Assembly (NCBI GenBank): GCA_045649455.1 | Contig: JAZRPV010000041.1 | Coordinates: 1-28,025, forward strand | Reading direction: 5' to 3' | DNA: 28,025 nt | DNA from: JAEDES01 sp045649455 | GTDB lineage: Bacteria; Bacillota_I; Bacilli_A; RF39; UBA660 | In this document: piece by piece, positions 7,346-16,551 of the stretch | Layout of the letters: each line of letters opens with the position of its first letter | Position numbering within the stretch: the first letter of the stretch is position 1 | Translations under genes and position numbers: made by a program | Notes under the pieces: generated by a model | What the model was told of the DNA's origin: nothing | Databases searched by the model: none | Seen by the model: only the letters and a program-made list of their open reading frames with translations

Positions 7346-9086
7346 AAACATTTGATGCTACTTCTTCTGGTAATACTTCTTTTAATTCTTCTAACGATGC
7401 TTCTTTCATCTTCTTTAAAGAACCAAATCTTTTTAGTAAATCTTTTTTTCTTTGTTCTCCTATTCCTGGTATTACATCCAGTAATGATGATAATGCTCCT
7501 TTAGACTTAATATTTCTATGATATGTAATTGCATATCTATGTACTTCATCTTGAATCTTTGTTAAAAATAAGAATAAATTAGATGATTTTTCTACTTTTA
7601 ATATTTCATAGTTATCAGTCATAATTTCACTTGTACGGTGTTTATTATCTTTAACTAGACCAATAATTGGAATATTTAATCCAAGAGATGTTACTATTTC
7701 TTTAGCAACTCCTATTTGGGCTTTTCCTCCATCTATAACGATTAAATCAGGTTTTTCTAAGTCTTCCATTAAAACTTTATAATAACGTCTATAAAGGACT
7801 TCTTTCATAGCGGAAATATCATCTTTAGCATCAGATGTAATCTTAAATTTACGATATTCATCTTTTTGAGGTAGAAAATCATCAAAGACAACCATTCCTC
7901 CTACATAGAAAGTTCCAAACAAATGAGAATTATCAAATGATTCCATTCTTGATACTTTATCTAAATGTAATAATTCTTTTAATTCTTTGATTGCATTTAA
8001 TCTTTTTTCATCATCATTTTTTAGAATTTCTTCTTCCCTTTCTAATTGTTCTTTAGCATTTTCATATGCTAAATCTATTAGTTGTTTTAATTTTCCTTTT
8101 TGTGGTTTAGATACTTTTATATTAAAGTATTCTTTTAGAAGTTCTTCATCTAAAGATTCTGGTATTAATAATTCTTTCGGTAAGATAGATGTCTTATCAT
8201 AGAACTTAATTAAGTATTCTAATACTTCTTCTTCAGTATCTGTTATAGTTTGAATTATTTCATTATGTCTTCCAAATAATAATCCATCTCTTATAAAGAA
8301 TATTTCTATTGATAAGAAGTTTTTATCTTTATAGTAGTTTATTAAATCAAAATTATAATCTTTATTTAAATCTATTTTTTGTTTATTTAAAGTTACTTTG
8401 ATGTCATCTAACATATTCTTTAATTCTAAGGCTTTTTCATAATTTAGATTTTCACTAGCAATAGTCATTTCTTCTTCTATCTTTTTTGTTATTATGTCGG
8501 CATCGCCTTTTAAGAATGAAATAATTTCTTTTTTCATTTTATTAATTTCTTCTTCCGAAACTTGTTTCTTACAATAACCAAGACATTCATGAATATGATA
8601 GTATAAACATAAATCTTTTTTTAATTTATCACATTTACGTAATGGATAAATTCTATTAATAATATTTACTGTTTTTCTAGCGGCATTTACATTAGGATAA
8701 GGTCCATATAAATGAGTCTTATCTTTTTTCTTTTTAACATTACGAACGACTTTTAATGTTGGATATTTTTCATTTGTTAATTCTATGTACGGATATGTTT
8801 TATCATCTTTTAATAAAATATTATATTTAGGATTATATTTCTTTATTAAAGTTATTTCTAGGATTAGAGATTCTAATTCAGATGATGTAACAATATAATT
8901 AAAATCATCTATATCTTCTACTAATAATCTAGTTTTACCTGTTTGAGTTCCAGTAAAATAACTTTTTAATCTATTTTTTAAGTTTTTAGCTTTACCTACA
9001 TAGATGATTACACCATCTTTATTTTTCATTTGATAACTACCAGGTTTATTAGGCACTAAAGATAGTTTTTCTCTAAAGTCTTTCAT
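7323..9086 (-). CDS. uvrC: Excinuclease ABC subunit C
   Basis: UvrC makes both incisions in nucleotide excision repair after UvrA-UvrB damage recognition. The 587-residue product (B. subtilis about 598) has the GIY-YIG nuclease at the N-terminus (PGSYQM and IIYVGKAKNLKNRLKSYF), a UVR motif near 200-235 for UvrB binding, the RNase H-like nuclease (ESFDNSHLFGTFYVGGMVVF, LIVIDGGKAQ) and a C-terminal helix-hairpin-helix pair (VIPGIGEQRKKDLLKRFG). Cys152, 160, 168 and 172 have the C-x7-C-x7-C-x3-C spacing expected for the iron-sulfur cluster described in E. coli UvrC. The ATG follows GGTGAT. It may head the run uvrC-prepilin-mutL-miaA. Confidence 0.97.
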   Translation of the reverse strand: MKDFREKLSLVPNKPGSYQMKNKDGVIIYVGKAKNLKNRLKSYFTGTQTGKTRLLVEDIDDFNYIVTSSELESLILEITLIKKYNPKYNILLKDDKTYPYIELTNEKYPTLKVVRNVKKKKDKTHLYGPYPNVNAARKTVNIINRIYPLRKCDKLKKDLCLYYHIHECLGYCKKQVSEEEINKMKKEIISFLKGDADIITKKIEEEMTIASENLNYEKALELKNMLDDIKVTLNKQKIDLNKDYNFDLINYYKDKNFLSIEIFFIRDGLLFGRHNEIIQTITDTEEEVLEYLIKFYDKTSILPKELLIPESLDEELLKEYFNIKVSKPQKGKLKQLIDLAYENAKEQLEREEEILKNDDEKRLNAIKELKELLHLDKVSRMESFDNSHLFGTFYVGGMVVFDDFLPQKDEYRKFKITSDAKDDISAMKEVLYRRYYKVLMEDLEKPDLIVIDGGKAQIGVAKEIVTSLGLNIPIIGLVKDNKHRTSEIMTDNYEILKVEKSSNLFLFLTKIQDEVHRYAITYHRNIKSKGALSSLLDVIPGIGEQRKKDLLKRFGSLKKMKEASLEELKEVLPEEVASNVYTYLKEI

Positions 9087-9103
9087 AAAATCACCACGTA
9101 TAA

Positions 9104-9112
9104 ATTATAACA
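9104..9112 (-). promoter_or_regulatory. Extended -10 promoter of uvrC
   Basis: TGTTATAAT on the minus strand, 18 bases before the uvrC ATG, sits at the edge of the T-run of the yneF terminator. No good -35 is seen. The implied leader is only about ten bases. Confidence 0.45.
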
Positions 9113-9136
9113 AAAGAAAAAGACTATTTCTAGTCT
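9112..9136 (-). terminator. Terminator after yneF
   Basis: On the minus strand AGACTA-GAAA-TAGTCT is followed by TTTTTCTTTTG. The TAG stop of yneF overlaps the left arm. The stem is only six pairs. Confidence 0.6.
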
Positions 9137-9344
9137 ATTGGAATTTTTCCATTGCTTTCATCATTTGATTAATTTGTTTTTGATTAGGTTTTCTTCCCAT
9201 TTGCATCATTAATGTTTTAATCATTTCTTCATTAATTGGAGGATTTTCTTTTAAATATTTTTTCATAAAGAATCTAGCTCCAAAGAAACCAGCTAATGCT
9301 CCGATAAGAAGACCTACTACTAATAATAAAATATCTGCTAACAT
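9135..9344 (-). CDS. yneF: YneF/UPF0154 small membrane protein
   Basis: 69 residues with one N-terminal membrane segment (about 4-26, with GLLIGALAGFFGARFF), followed by the family hallmark KYLKENPPINEEMIKTLMMQMGRKPNQ and INQMMKAM. UPF0154 is widespread in low-GC Gram-positives and its function is unknown. The start follows AGAGGAGATGAAAAT. It lies after tkt and sirA exactly as in B. subtilis. Confidence 0.93.
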   Translation of the reverse strand: MLADILLLVVGLLIGALAGFFGARFFMKKYLKENPPINEEMIKTLMMQMGRKPNQKQINQMMKAMEKFQ

Positions 9345-9364
9345 ATTTTCATCTCCTCTTCTAT

Positions 9365-9393
9365 ATTTTACATAAAATATATGATTTAAACAA
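9365..9393 (-). promoter_or_regulatory. Possible promoter of yneF
   Basis: TTGTTT and TAAAAT are spaced by 17 bases in the 54-base gap between sirA and yneF. The -35 is weak, and yneF could equally be read through from tkt-sirA. Confidence 0.35.
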
Positions 9394-9398
9394 GTTAT

Positions 9399-9848
9399 TT
9401 ATAATAAATAAGTATAGTTTTTCTTTATTTTTGGGGATGTTGAAGTTAAAAAGAAATATTCATAATTTTTAAAATCACAGACAAAATAATTTTCTGAAAA
9501 ATCTGATAATATTTTAAAGAAAGCTTTTGAATTGTTCTCAACTTCTAATTTCATATAAGATGATTTTATAGTTAATCTACTAATTTCATCTTTATATAAA
9601 TTATTTATATAATGAGTTTGATTCCTTTTAGAATATGGTATATCTTGATGATATTTAATAAATATTTTTCGATCGAGATCGTTTTTATTTATTTTATTTA
9701 TTAATTGATTAAATAAGTTATATCCATACTCTACTTCATTTTTTTCTAAATGATAGATTTGTTTTAGAATGTTATATAAGACTCGTTCATTTCCTTTATA
9801 TAAATTTTTAAATTCTTTTTTTATATCAAAAATAAAATAGACTTTCAT
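9399..9848 (-). CDS. sirA: SirA-like sporulation inhibitor of replication initiation
   Basis: In B. subtilis SirA (YneE) binds domain I of DnaA and stops new rounds of replication once sporulation starts. The 149-residue product opens YFIFDIKKEFKNLYKGNE, matching the family pattern of a Tyr-rich strand, then IK-EF and Y-G-E/R. It closes with AFFKILSDFSENYFVCDF, matching the C-terminal FFE-L segment followed by a VDF strand. Length agrees (about 148). The neighbours decide the call: tkt upstream and yneF downstream are in the B. subtilis order. Overall similarity is low and the C-terminus is Lys/Tyr-rich. The ATG follows GGTGATATA. No promoter is evident in the 45-base gap after tkt. Confidence 0.8.
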   Translation of the reverse strand: MKVYFIFDIKKEFKNLYKGNERVLYNILKQIYHLEKNEVEYGYNLFNQLINKINKNDLDRKIFIKYHQDIPYSKRNQTHYINNLYKDEISRLTIKSSYMKLEVENNSKAFFKILSDFSENYFVCDFKNYEYFFLTSTSPKIKKNYTYLL

Positions 9849-9893
9849 TATATCACCATTAATAGGTTATCAATAACGAAGGTCTATTTTTGT

Positions 9894-11879
9894 CTATTTT
9901 AATAATTCTTCTACTTTTTGTTCTAATGTATCTGGATCAAATCCATATTTCTTTAGAACATCATTTTTTGGTCCGCTTGAACCAAAGTTTTCAAGTGTAA
10001 TTAAATATTTTTCATTATAAATTAATGTATGCCATGAATATGCAGGAGAAGTATCAATTACTATTTTTCTTACTTCTACTGGAAGAATTTCTTCTATATA
10101 TTCATCTGATTGATTTAAGAATCTATTAAGATTTGGAATTGATACTACTCTAATATCTATTCCTTTTACTTTTAATCTTTCTGCCACTTCAATTGCAGTA
10201 TGAACTTCTTCTCCTGATGCAATAATAATTCCATCTGGTTTTTTAGGTGTATCTAAGACGATATAACCACCTTTTTCTACTTCTGATGACTTAGTTGTTG
10301 TCATAATTGGAAGTGAGTTTCTAGATAGACATATTGCTGCTGGAGATGATGTTTTTTCGAAGATTGTTTTATACGCTCCTAAAACTTCATTTATATCAGC
10401 AGGTCTAAACACATCCATATTAGGCATTGACCTTAAAGCGATTAATTGCTCTACTGGTTGATGAGTTGGTCCATCTTCACCTACTGTGATTGAATCATGT
10501 GTGAAAATATATGTAACTGGTAAATTCATCATACATGCAAGTCTCATTGATGGTCTTAAATAATCACTAAAACTTAAGAATGTTGAACCATATGGACGTA
10601 ATCCACATAGAGCCATACCATTTAAGATAGCTCCCATAGCATGTTCTCTTACTCCGAAGAAGATATTTTTTCCAGAATAGTTATCACTACTGAAATCTCC
10701 GCCATCTTCAATGTAAGTTTTATTGGCAGCGAATAAGTCTGCTGAACCACCTAATAGATATGGAACAAATTCACTTATTCCGTTTAAAATCTTTCCTGAT
10801 GTTACTCTAGGAGATTCTTCACTTGCTTCAGGTGGTGTGTATTCTAAGTCTTTTAAACTTATTGTTTTATCTTCACCCATTAAATAATTTAATTCTTTTT
10901 TAGTTTCTTCATCTAATGTTTCAACTAACTTATCAAAGTCTTCAGAAATACCTTTATTTCTTTCTTCGATTAAATAAGTCATATCATCAATTGGTGTTTG
11001 TGATACTGTAAATGGAATATCTCTAACACCCAATTTTTCTTTTATATTTGTTATATCGTCTTGTGATAATGGTGAACCATGAGCTTTTGATGTTCCTTGA
11101 ACTGATGAGTATTTTCCAATAACTGTTTTTATTTCAATTAATGTTGGTTTATCAGTTGATAGTTTAGCGGCATCAATAGCTTTTGAAATTGCTTCATATG
11201 ATTCTCCATCGTCTACTGTAATAACGTTCCATCCCATTGATACAAATCTCATTGCGATGTTTTCATTAAATGTTTTGTTTGTTTTTCCATCTAAACATAT
11301 ATCATTTGAATCATATAGAACGATTAATTTATTTAATTTTAGAGTTCCTGCTAAAGAGATAGCTTCATAAGTAACCCCTTCCATTAAATCTCCGTCTCCA
11401 CATAAGACATATGTATAGTAATCTATTACTTTATTTTTTTGATATCTAGTACGTAAATACGCTTCTGAGATTGCCATACCTACTGCACTGGCAAGTCCTT
11501 GTCCTAATGGACCAGTAGTCATATCTACACCAGGTGTTACACCATATTCTGGATGCCCTGGAGTTTTAGAATCAATCTGTCTAAATGCTTTTAAATCATC
11601 TAGTGTTAAATCAAATCCTGACATATATAAAGTTGAATATAATAATGCTGAACCATGTCCTGCTGACATTACAAAACGGTCTCTATTATAAAACTTTGGA
11701 TTTTTTGGATCGAATTTCAAATGATGAGCATATAAAGTATAAATAATTGGAGCGGCACCCAAGACAATTCCTGGGTGTCCACTTTTTGCTTCATTTATCA
11801 TATCGATACCTAAGCATCGTATTTGATCTATAATTTTGGTTTGATTTATATCACTACCATCTTTTCGTTGAGTTATCAC
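9894..11879 (-). CDS. tkt: Transketolase
   Basis: Transketolase moves two-carbon ketol units between sugar phosphates in the non-oxidative pentose phosphate pathway, using thiamine diphosphate and a metal ion. The product of about 661 residues has the SGHPG motif near 33, SAGHGS near 72, the ThDP motif GDGDLMEG near 151 with its downstream Asn (YDSN), KAHGSPL, GSADLFAANKT, GVREHAMGAILNG (catalytic Glu) and DSITVGEDGPTHQPVEQL. I prefer the GTG at 11879 because AAGGAG sits eight bases before it. The GTG at 11888 overlaps that site. It is followed by sirA and yneF. Confidence 0.96.
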   Translation of the reverse strand: MITQRKDGSDINQTKIIDQIRCLGIDMINEAKSGHPGIVLGAAPIIYTLYAHHLKFDPKNPKFYNRDRFVMSAGHGSALLYSTLYMSGFDLTLDDLKAFRQIDSKTPGHPEYGVTPGVDMTTGPLGQGLASAVGMAISEAYLRTRYQKNKVIDYYTYVLCGDGDLMEGVTYEAISLAGTLKLNKLIVLYDSNDICLDGKTNKTFNENIAMRFVSMGWNVITVDDGESYEAISKAIDAAKLSTDKPTLIEIKTVIGKYSSVQGTSKAHGSPLSQDDITNIKEKLGVRDIPFTVSQTPIDDMTYLIEERNKGISEDFDKLVETLDEETKKELNYLMGEDKTISLKDLEYTPPEASEESPRVTSGKILNGISEFVPYLLGGSADLFAANKTYIEDGGDFSSDNYSGKNIFFGVREHAMGAILNGMALCGLRPYGSTFLSFSDYLRPSMRLACMMNLPVTYIFTHDSITVGEDGPTHQPVEQLIALRSMPNMDVFRPADINEVLGAYKTIFEKTSSPAAICLSRNSLPIMTTTKSSEVEKGGYIVLDTPKKPDGIIIASGEEVHTAIEVAERLKVKGIDIRVVSIPNLNRFLNQSDEYIEEILPVEVRKIVIDTSPAYSWHTLIYNEKYLITLENFGSSGPKNDVLKKYGFDPDTLEQKVEELLK

Positions 11880-11905
11880 TTGAATCACTCCTTCTTTGTT
11901 TTATT

Positions 11906-11914
11906 AGTATATCA
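11906..11914 (-). promoter_or_regulatory. Extended -10 promoter of tkt
   Basis: TGATATACT on the minus strand (five of six -10 bases plus TGn) lies in the short gap after the P-type ATPase gene. No clear -35 is seen. Confidence 0.45.
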
Positions 11915-11920
11915 TAGTAT

Positions 11921-14545
11921 TTAAATTTTATGATATCTTATTTTCTTATATAGCTCCATTAATACTAAAACAATTGATGCAATAGCGAATAGTCCGATCA
12001 TACTTGAGAAAGGTACTACTACAGTTTGTAATAATGTTGATAATATATCTACGTTCATTACTACTATTTGTAATAATACAGATGCAATTACACCGATTAC
12101 AATTAATTTATTATTCTTTAGTGGAACTTTAAATGCTGATGCATGTTCGCTACGACAGTTAAATACGTGGATATTTTGGATAAATACCATTAATGCCATG
12201 ATGTAACCACGCGCTGTTGGTACATCCATATGAGCTACTTTAATTAAGTAATACCATACGGCGAATACTATTAAACCAATGATTGTTCCAGCTACAATAA
12301 TTTCTTCTAAAATTGTTTTATCAAATAATGATTCTTTTGGATCTCTTGGTTTTTCTTTCATTATATCGTTTTCTGCTCTTTCAAATGATAAAGCAAAGTC
12401 TTGAATACCGTCTGTTACAACGTTTAACCATAAGATTTGAATTGCTACTAATGGCATATCCATATCAAATAGAATTGCTAAACAGAAGAATAATACTTCA
12501 GCAAGTCCACATGATACTAGGAAGAAAATAATTTTTCTAACGTTAGCGTAAGCTACACGACCTTCTAAAATACCAGCAACAATTGATTTGAAGTTGTCAT
12601 CTAGTACAATCATTTTAGCAGTTTCACGAGCTATATCTGTACCACTACCCATAGCAATACCAATATTAGCAGTTCTTAATGCAGGAGCATCATTTACTCC
12701 GTCACCTGTAACTGCAACGAATTCTCCTTGGCGTTTTAGAGATTCTACAATTTCTAGTTTTTGTAAAGGTGTTACTCTTGTAAATACAACTTTATCTTTT
12801 ACAAATGCATCAAATTCTTTTTCACCTTTTGCTAAGTATTCATCTACTTCATCACCAGTAGTTACTCGTTCATATGATGATGTTAGTTTTAAATCTTTAG
12901 CAATAGCGAAAGCTGTTAATGGGTGGTCTCCAGTAATCATTAATACTTTGATTCCTGCACCACGGCATTGTCTGATTGATGCTACTACTTCTTTACGAAT
13001 TGGATCGATAAATCCAACCATACCCATAAATGTTAAATCTTTTATATCGGATTCAGTATAACTATCTTTTTTCTTGATTTTACCATTAGCAATTGTGATT
13101 ACTCTTAATCCTTCTTTTGCCATTGTTTCATTTTGTTCATTTAATTTCTTTTCATTATGTTTATTTACTAAATTTGAGTCACTACAGAATCCTAATACTT
13201 TTTCTAATGAACCCTTAATAGTACAATATGTTTCTCCATTTTTTTCATAGAATACTGCAGAGTATTTATTTTCAGATTCATATGGAATACTATCAATTAT
13301 CTTAATATCATCTGTTTTTACTTTTGCTTTTTTACCTAATACTAAGAAGGCAATATCGATTGAGTCCCCAAATCTTTCTTCTTCAGTAAGGGTTGCTTCA
13401 TTATTAATTGTTCCTAATAAAGCAAGTTCTTTGGCATAATCTAATTTTTCACCAGTGATAGAACCTTCTATTTCATATCCTACTCCTGTGATATCATATT
13501 CTAAATTATTTGGTAGAACAATCTTCTTAGCTGTTTGTTCATTTACTGTAAGTGTTCCTGTTTTATCTGATGCGATTACAGTACAACTACCAAGAGATTC
13601 TACTGAGTATAGTTTTTTAGCTACTACTTGTTTTTTAGCCATGTGATTTGATGCTATTGTTAGAGCCATTGTTAATGCTAGAGGAAGTCCTTCTGGCATT
13701 GCTGATACTGCTAAGGCTACTACTGATAGGAATATTTCATTATATGGTACTCCTTTTGAAACAAGTAATACTGTAATTAATAATGCAACTATTACAACTA
13801 AGATACTAATTTGACTTGATAATTTATTAACTCTAATTGTTAGAGGTGAAAGTTCTTCTTTAGTATTGTTAATTGTGTCTGCAATTTTACCTAATTCTGT
13901 TTTTAATGCAGTTGCTACTACTATAGCTTTTGCACGTCCTGTAACTACACTTGTACCAGAGAAAAGCATATTCTTTTGATCGCTGATTGATAACTTATCA
14001 GTCTTAATTGGATCGGCATGTTTATTTACTGCTAATGACTCTCCAGTAAGAATAGATTCATCTACTGTAAAGTTATGGGCCTCTATAATTCTTAAATCTG
14101 CACTAATTTTATCTCCTGATTCTAAAAATACATAGTCACCTGGAACTACGTTAGCAGAATCTATTACTATTTCTTTTCCGTTTCTTAATACTTTTGTTTT
14201 TACTGTTACAAGTCTTGATAAAGCTTCTGCTGTATTATTAGCTTTATTTTCTTGATATGTACCTAAAGATACGTCAACTAAAACAATTAAGATAATAGCT
14301 AAAGCTTCTATTGGTTCATTTCCAATTAATGATGCTATAACAGCAACTAGTAGTAATATTAAAATTGGATTTTTAAATTCATTTAAAAATATTTTTAATA
14401 CACTATCTTTTTTCTTTTTTGGTAAAGTGTTATTACCAAATTTTTCTAATCTTTGATTAGCTTCTTTGTTTGTTAATCCGTTTTCATCGGTTTTTAATTT
14501 TGTGAATAGTTCATCACGTGTCATTTGATACCAATGCGAATTCAT
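11921..14545 (-). CDS. P2-type cation-transporting ATPase, probably calcium
   Basis: 874 residues with the full P-type plan: an N-terminal cation-ATPase domain, ten predicted membrane helices, TGES (167-170) in the actuator, PEGLP (284-288) in M4, the phosphorylated Asp327 in SDKTGTLT, the nucleotide domain, and TGDGVNDAP (613-621) in the hinge. M6 carries NVVTDG (708-713), close to the NxxTDG of SERCA-type pumps, and M5 carries an acidic residue at 683 (CGLAEV). These suggest a P2A-like Ca2+ exporter. The M5 position that is Asn in SERCA reads as Gly here, so the ion is not certain. SD AAGGAGTGATTAA. Monocistronic with a strong promoter. There is no terminator before tkt, so read-through is possible. 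Confidence 0.9.
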   Translation of the reverse strand: MNSHWYQMTRDELFTKLKTDENGLTNKEANQRLEKFGNNTLPKKKKDSVLKIFLNEFKNPILILLLVAVIASLIGNEPIEALAIILIVLVDVSLGTYQENKANNTAEALSRLVTVKTKVLRNGKEIVIDSANVVPGDYVFLESGDKISADLRIIEAHNFTVDESILTGESLAVNKHADPIKTDKLSISDQKNMLFSGTSVVTGRAKAIVVATALKTELGKIADTINNTKEELSPLTIRVNKLSSQISILVVIVALLITVLLVSKGVPYNEIFLSVVALAVSAMPEGLPLALTMALTIASNHMAKKQVVAKKLYSVESLGSCTVIASDKTGTLTVNEQTAKKIVLPNNLEYDITGVGYEIEGSITGEKLDYAKELALLGTINNEATLTEEERFGDSIDIAFLVLGKKAKVKTDDIKIIDSIPYESENKYSAVFYEKNGETYCTIKGSLEKVLGFCSDSNLVNKHNEKKLNEQNETMAKEGLRVITIANGKIKKKDSYTESDIKDLTFMGMVGFIDPIRKEVVASIRQCRGAGIKVLMITGDHPLTAFAIAKDLKLTSSYERVTTGDEVDEYLAKGEKEFDAFVKDKVVFTRVTPLQKLEIVESLKRQGEFVAVTGDGVNDAPALRTANIGIAMGSGTDIARETAKMIVLDDNFKSIVAGILEGRVAYANVRKIIFFLVSCGLAEVLFFCLAILFDMDMPLVAIQILWLNVVTDGIQDFALSFERAENDIMKEKPRDPKESLFDKTILEEIIVAGTIIGLIVFAVWYYLIKVAHMDVPTARGYIMALMVFIQNIHVFNCRSEHASAFKVPLKNNKLIVIGVIASVLLQIVVMNVDILSTLLQTVVVPFSSMIGLFAIASIVLVLMELYKKIRYHKI

Positions 14546-14567
14546 TTAATCACTCCTTGAAATTATT

Positions 14568-14592
14568 TAGTAGAATCGATTGTTCCCTACTA
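14568..14592. promoter_or_regulatory. Inverted repeat in the leader of the cation ATPase gene
   Basis: TAGTAGAA (14568-14575) and CCCTACTA (14585-14592) form six Watson-Crick pairs plus two G-U pairs in the minus-strand transcript, around a nine-base loop. It lies between the promoter and the ribosome site and could be an operator or a leader hairpin. Confidence 0.3.
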
Positions 14593-14600
14593 TAATTTGT

Positions 14601-14629
14601 ATTATATCAAATATTTTTTATTTTAACAA
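14601..14629 (-). promoter_or_regulatory. Sigma-A promoter of the cation ATPase gene
   Basis: TTGTTA and exact TATAAT are spaced by 17 bases, and the -10 is preceded by TGA. It is one of the better promoters in the window, with a leader of about 48 bases. Confidence 0.7.
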
Positions 14630-14660
14630 TTATTGACATTAATTTCACACAAATTATTTA

Positions 14661-14693
14661 TAAAAAAAGAAGAGCTTTCTACTCCTCTTTTTA
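14661..14693 (-). terminator. Terminator of the GntR-ABC operon
   Basis: An 11-base arm (14664-14674) pairs with 14682-14692 with one mismatch around a seven-base loop, followed on the minus strand by a run of T. The TAA stop of the permease gene overlaps the stem. Confidence 0.8.
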
Positions 14694-15482
14694 ATCTACA
14701 TTTACACCTTTACTAAATAGTTTATTATTTACAAAATATAATACAATAATGTTTGTCATATATACACCTACTGCAATATATATACATATTTTAATCATAT
14801 CTACATTTAATGTTTCCATTGAATAAAATAAGTTCATTATGTCTTTATTAAATAGTCCAACTAAAAATATTACTATTATTGCAAATATTTGAGTGAATAA
14901 GTATGTTATAAATCCATATATAAATGTAAATAACATTTTGTTATTGTTTTTTCTATGTCCTAAAACTATTCCAACATATCCAGATTGTAACATATTTAAT
15001 AATTCTAAGAAACATACAAAGATAAATGCAATAATTATACCTACAACTGTACTGTCATAAATAGTCGCAAGTGGTAATAAGATATTCTTAACTAATTCCA
15101 AATTTTCTTTTGAGTAATGTGCAATATATAAGGATAATACAATTACTAAAATACTTATAAGTAATGTAATTACTGATACTATAAATTTAGATAAATATAG
15201 TGTTTTCTTTTCTACTGGAAGTGTATGTGTTAAGTATGATTCATCTCCATAGAAATTTTGCTTAAATCTTACCCATAAGCGAATTAAATTATTTATTATT
15301 ATATTAAACATCATTGCAATCATTGTACCATTACATATTTGACCAATAACATTACAAACAAATGAGTTATCTATACTTAAAAATATTCTTGTTAATAATG
15401 AAAAGAATATTGATAAACTATAGAATACTATAAGCACTATGTTTATACTTTTAAAATCATATTTTAATAATTTATTTAACAT
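14691..15482 (-). CDS. ABC-2 type transporter permease, YtrC/D-like
   Basis: 263 residues, almost entirely membrane helices (about six: near 13-32, 48-66, 104-125, 138-165, 184-211 and 232-254). The cytoplasmic stretch YGDESYLTHTLPVEKKTLY between helices two and three is a recurrent feature of small Firmicute permeases paired with a GntR-regulated ATPase. It overlaps the upstream ATPase gene by seven bases. With that ATPase it would form a two-component ABC transporter. Relatives are linked to cell-envelope stress or peptide resistance, but the substrate cannot be read from the sequence. Confidence 0.85.
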   Translation of the reverse strand: MLNKLLKYDFKSINIVLIVFYSLSIFFSLLTRIFLSIDNSFVCNVIGQICNGTMIAMMFNIIINNLIRLWVRFKQNFYGDESYLTHTLPVEKKTLYLSKFIVSVITLLISILVIVLSLYIAHYSKENLELVKNILLPLATIYDSTVVGIIIAFIFVCFLELLNMLQSGYVGIVLGHRKNNNKMLFTFIYGFITYLFTQIFAIIVIFLVGLFNKDIMNLFYSMETLNVDMIKICIYIAVGVYMTNIIVLYFVNNKLFSKGVNVD

Positions 15483-16171
15483 TTAAACATCCTCCTAAAG
15501 ATTTCATCAATTGATTCTTTTTCTTTTTTTCTTAATTCATCCGCATCACTTTGTAATATAATTTTACCTTTATCTATAAATATTACTTCATCTAATATTC
15601 TTTCGATGTCAGCGATTAAATGAGTTGATATTATAACAGTTGCATCTTCATTAAAATTATTTAAAATTGTATCAAGAATATAATCTCTTGTAGCAGGATC
15701 TACTCCTCCTAATGGTTCATCTAGTATATATAAATCAGCTTTTCTGCTCATAACTAATACTAGTTGAACTTTCTCTTGCATTCCCTTGCTCATCTTAGAT
15801 AATTTTTGTGTAACATCTAAATCTAGATCTTTTAACAACTCTTTTGCTTTCTTTGATGAGAAGTCTTTATAGAAATCTTCAAAATATGTAATAACTTGTT
15901 CTACTGTCATTGATTTATCTAAATAAGTTCTTTCTGGTAGAAATGAAATTATTTTTTTACTTTCAACTCCAACGGGTTTTCCGTTTACTAATACTTCTCC
16001 AGAAGTTGGTGTAAGTAAATCATTAATTAATTTTATAAGTGTTGATTTACCAGTACCGTTTTTTCCTAATAAACCAATTATTTTACCTTTTGGAATTGTT
16101 AAGTTAATATCTTTTAATATTTTCTTATTTCCAAATTGTTTATTTACATTAACAAATTTAACTAAATCCAT
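15476..16171 (-). CDS. ABC transporter ATP-binding protein, YtrB-like
   Basis: 231 residues with the complete nucleotide-binding domain: Walker A GLLGKNGTGKST (33-44), signature region LSKMSKGMQEKV (123-134), Walker B YILDEPLGG (148-156) with catalytic Glu152, and the switch His184 (STHLIADIE). It powers the adjacent permease at the membrane. Its ATG overlaps the stop of the GntR gene in TAATG, so regulator and transporter are translated as one coupled unit. Confidence 0.93.
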   Translation of the reverse strand: MDLVKFVNVNKQFGNKKILKDINLTIPKGKIIGLLGKNGTGKSTLIKLINDLLTPTSGEVLVNGKPVGVESKKIISFLPERTYLDKSMTVEQVITYFEDFYKDFSSKKAKELLKDLDLDVTQKLSKMSKGMQEKVQLVLVMSRKADLYILDEPLGGVDPATRDYILDTILNNFNEDATVIISTHLIADIERILDEVIFIDKGKIILQSDADELRKKEKESIDEIFRRMFKC

Positions 16172-16533
16172 TATTTATTTCCTCCTATTTTTTTCAAGTA
16201 ATCTAATGTATCTGATTCTTCAAAGCCAATTTCTTTCATATTTGATATATATTTTCTTGTTAACTCATCAGCATATTGTTTTTTGTGTTTTTCAATTAAC
16301 TTAGTATCTTCTGTTACATACTTTCCATTTGTTCTTTCTGTATAGATCAAGTTTAATTCTTCTAATTCAACTAAGGCCTTTTGCATTGTATTAGGATTAA
16401 CTTTATTTTGAAGTGCTAAGTCTCTTACTGATGGTAAACGTTCTCCGGATTTTAGTTGCCCTGATATTATATCTATTTTTAATTGTTCTACTAGTTGTAT
16501 ATATATTGGGGTATTATTATCAAATTTAAACAT
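16171..16533 (-). CDS. GntR-family regulator, YtrA subfamily
   Basis: 120 residues. The N-terminal winged helix begins NNTPIYIQLVEQLKIDIISG and contains the GntR hallmark GERLPSVRDLALQNKVNPNTMQKAL. The short C-terminal helical tail and overall length are those of the YtrA subfamily, whose members repress their own operon of ABC transporter genes. It leads such an operon here. A perfect inverted repeat covers its promoter (16552-16577), which makes autorepression very likely. The ATG follows GAGAGG at nine bases. Confidence 0.93.
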   Translation of the reverse strand: MFKFDNNTPIYIQLVEQLKIDIISGQLKSGERLPSVRDLALQNKVNPNTMQKALVELEELNLIYTERTNGKYVTEDTKLIEKHKKQYADELTRKYISNMKEIGFEESDTLDYLKKIGGNK

Positions 16534-16551
16534 TTTGCATTTTCCTCTCTA

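Noticed and set aside
9874..9880. TAACGAA before sirA as a Spo0A box
   Set aside because: It has one mismatch to the 7-base consensus and is a single copy. Such a short near-match is weak evidence even though sirA is a Spo0A target in B. subtilis.
12588..13061. 157-codon plus-strand frame inside the cation ATPase gene
   Set aside because: It is opposite the conserved hinge and nucleotide domain of a clear P-type ATPase and has no start signals.
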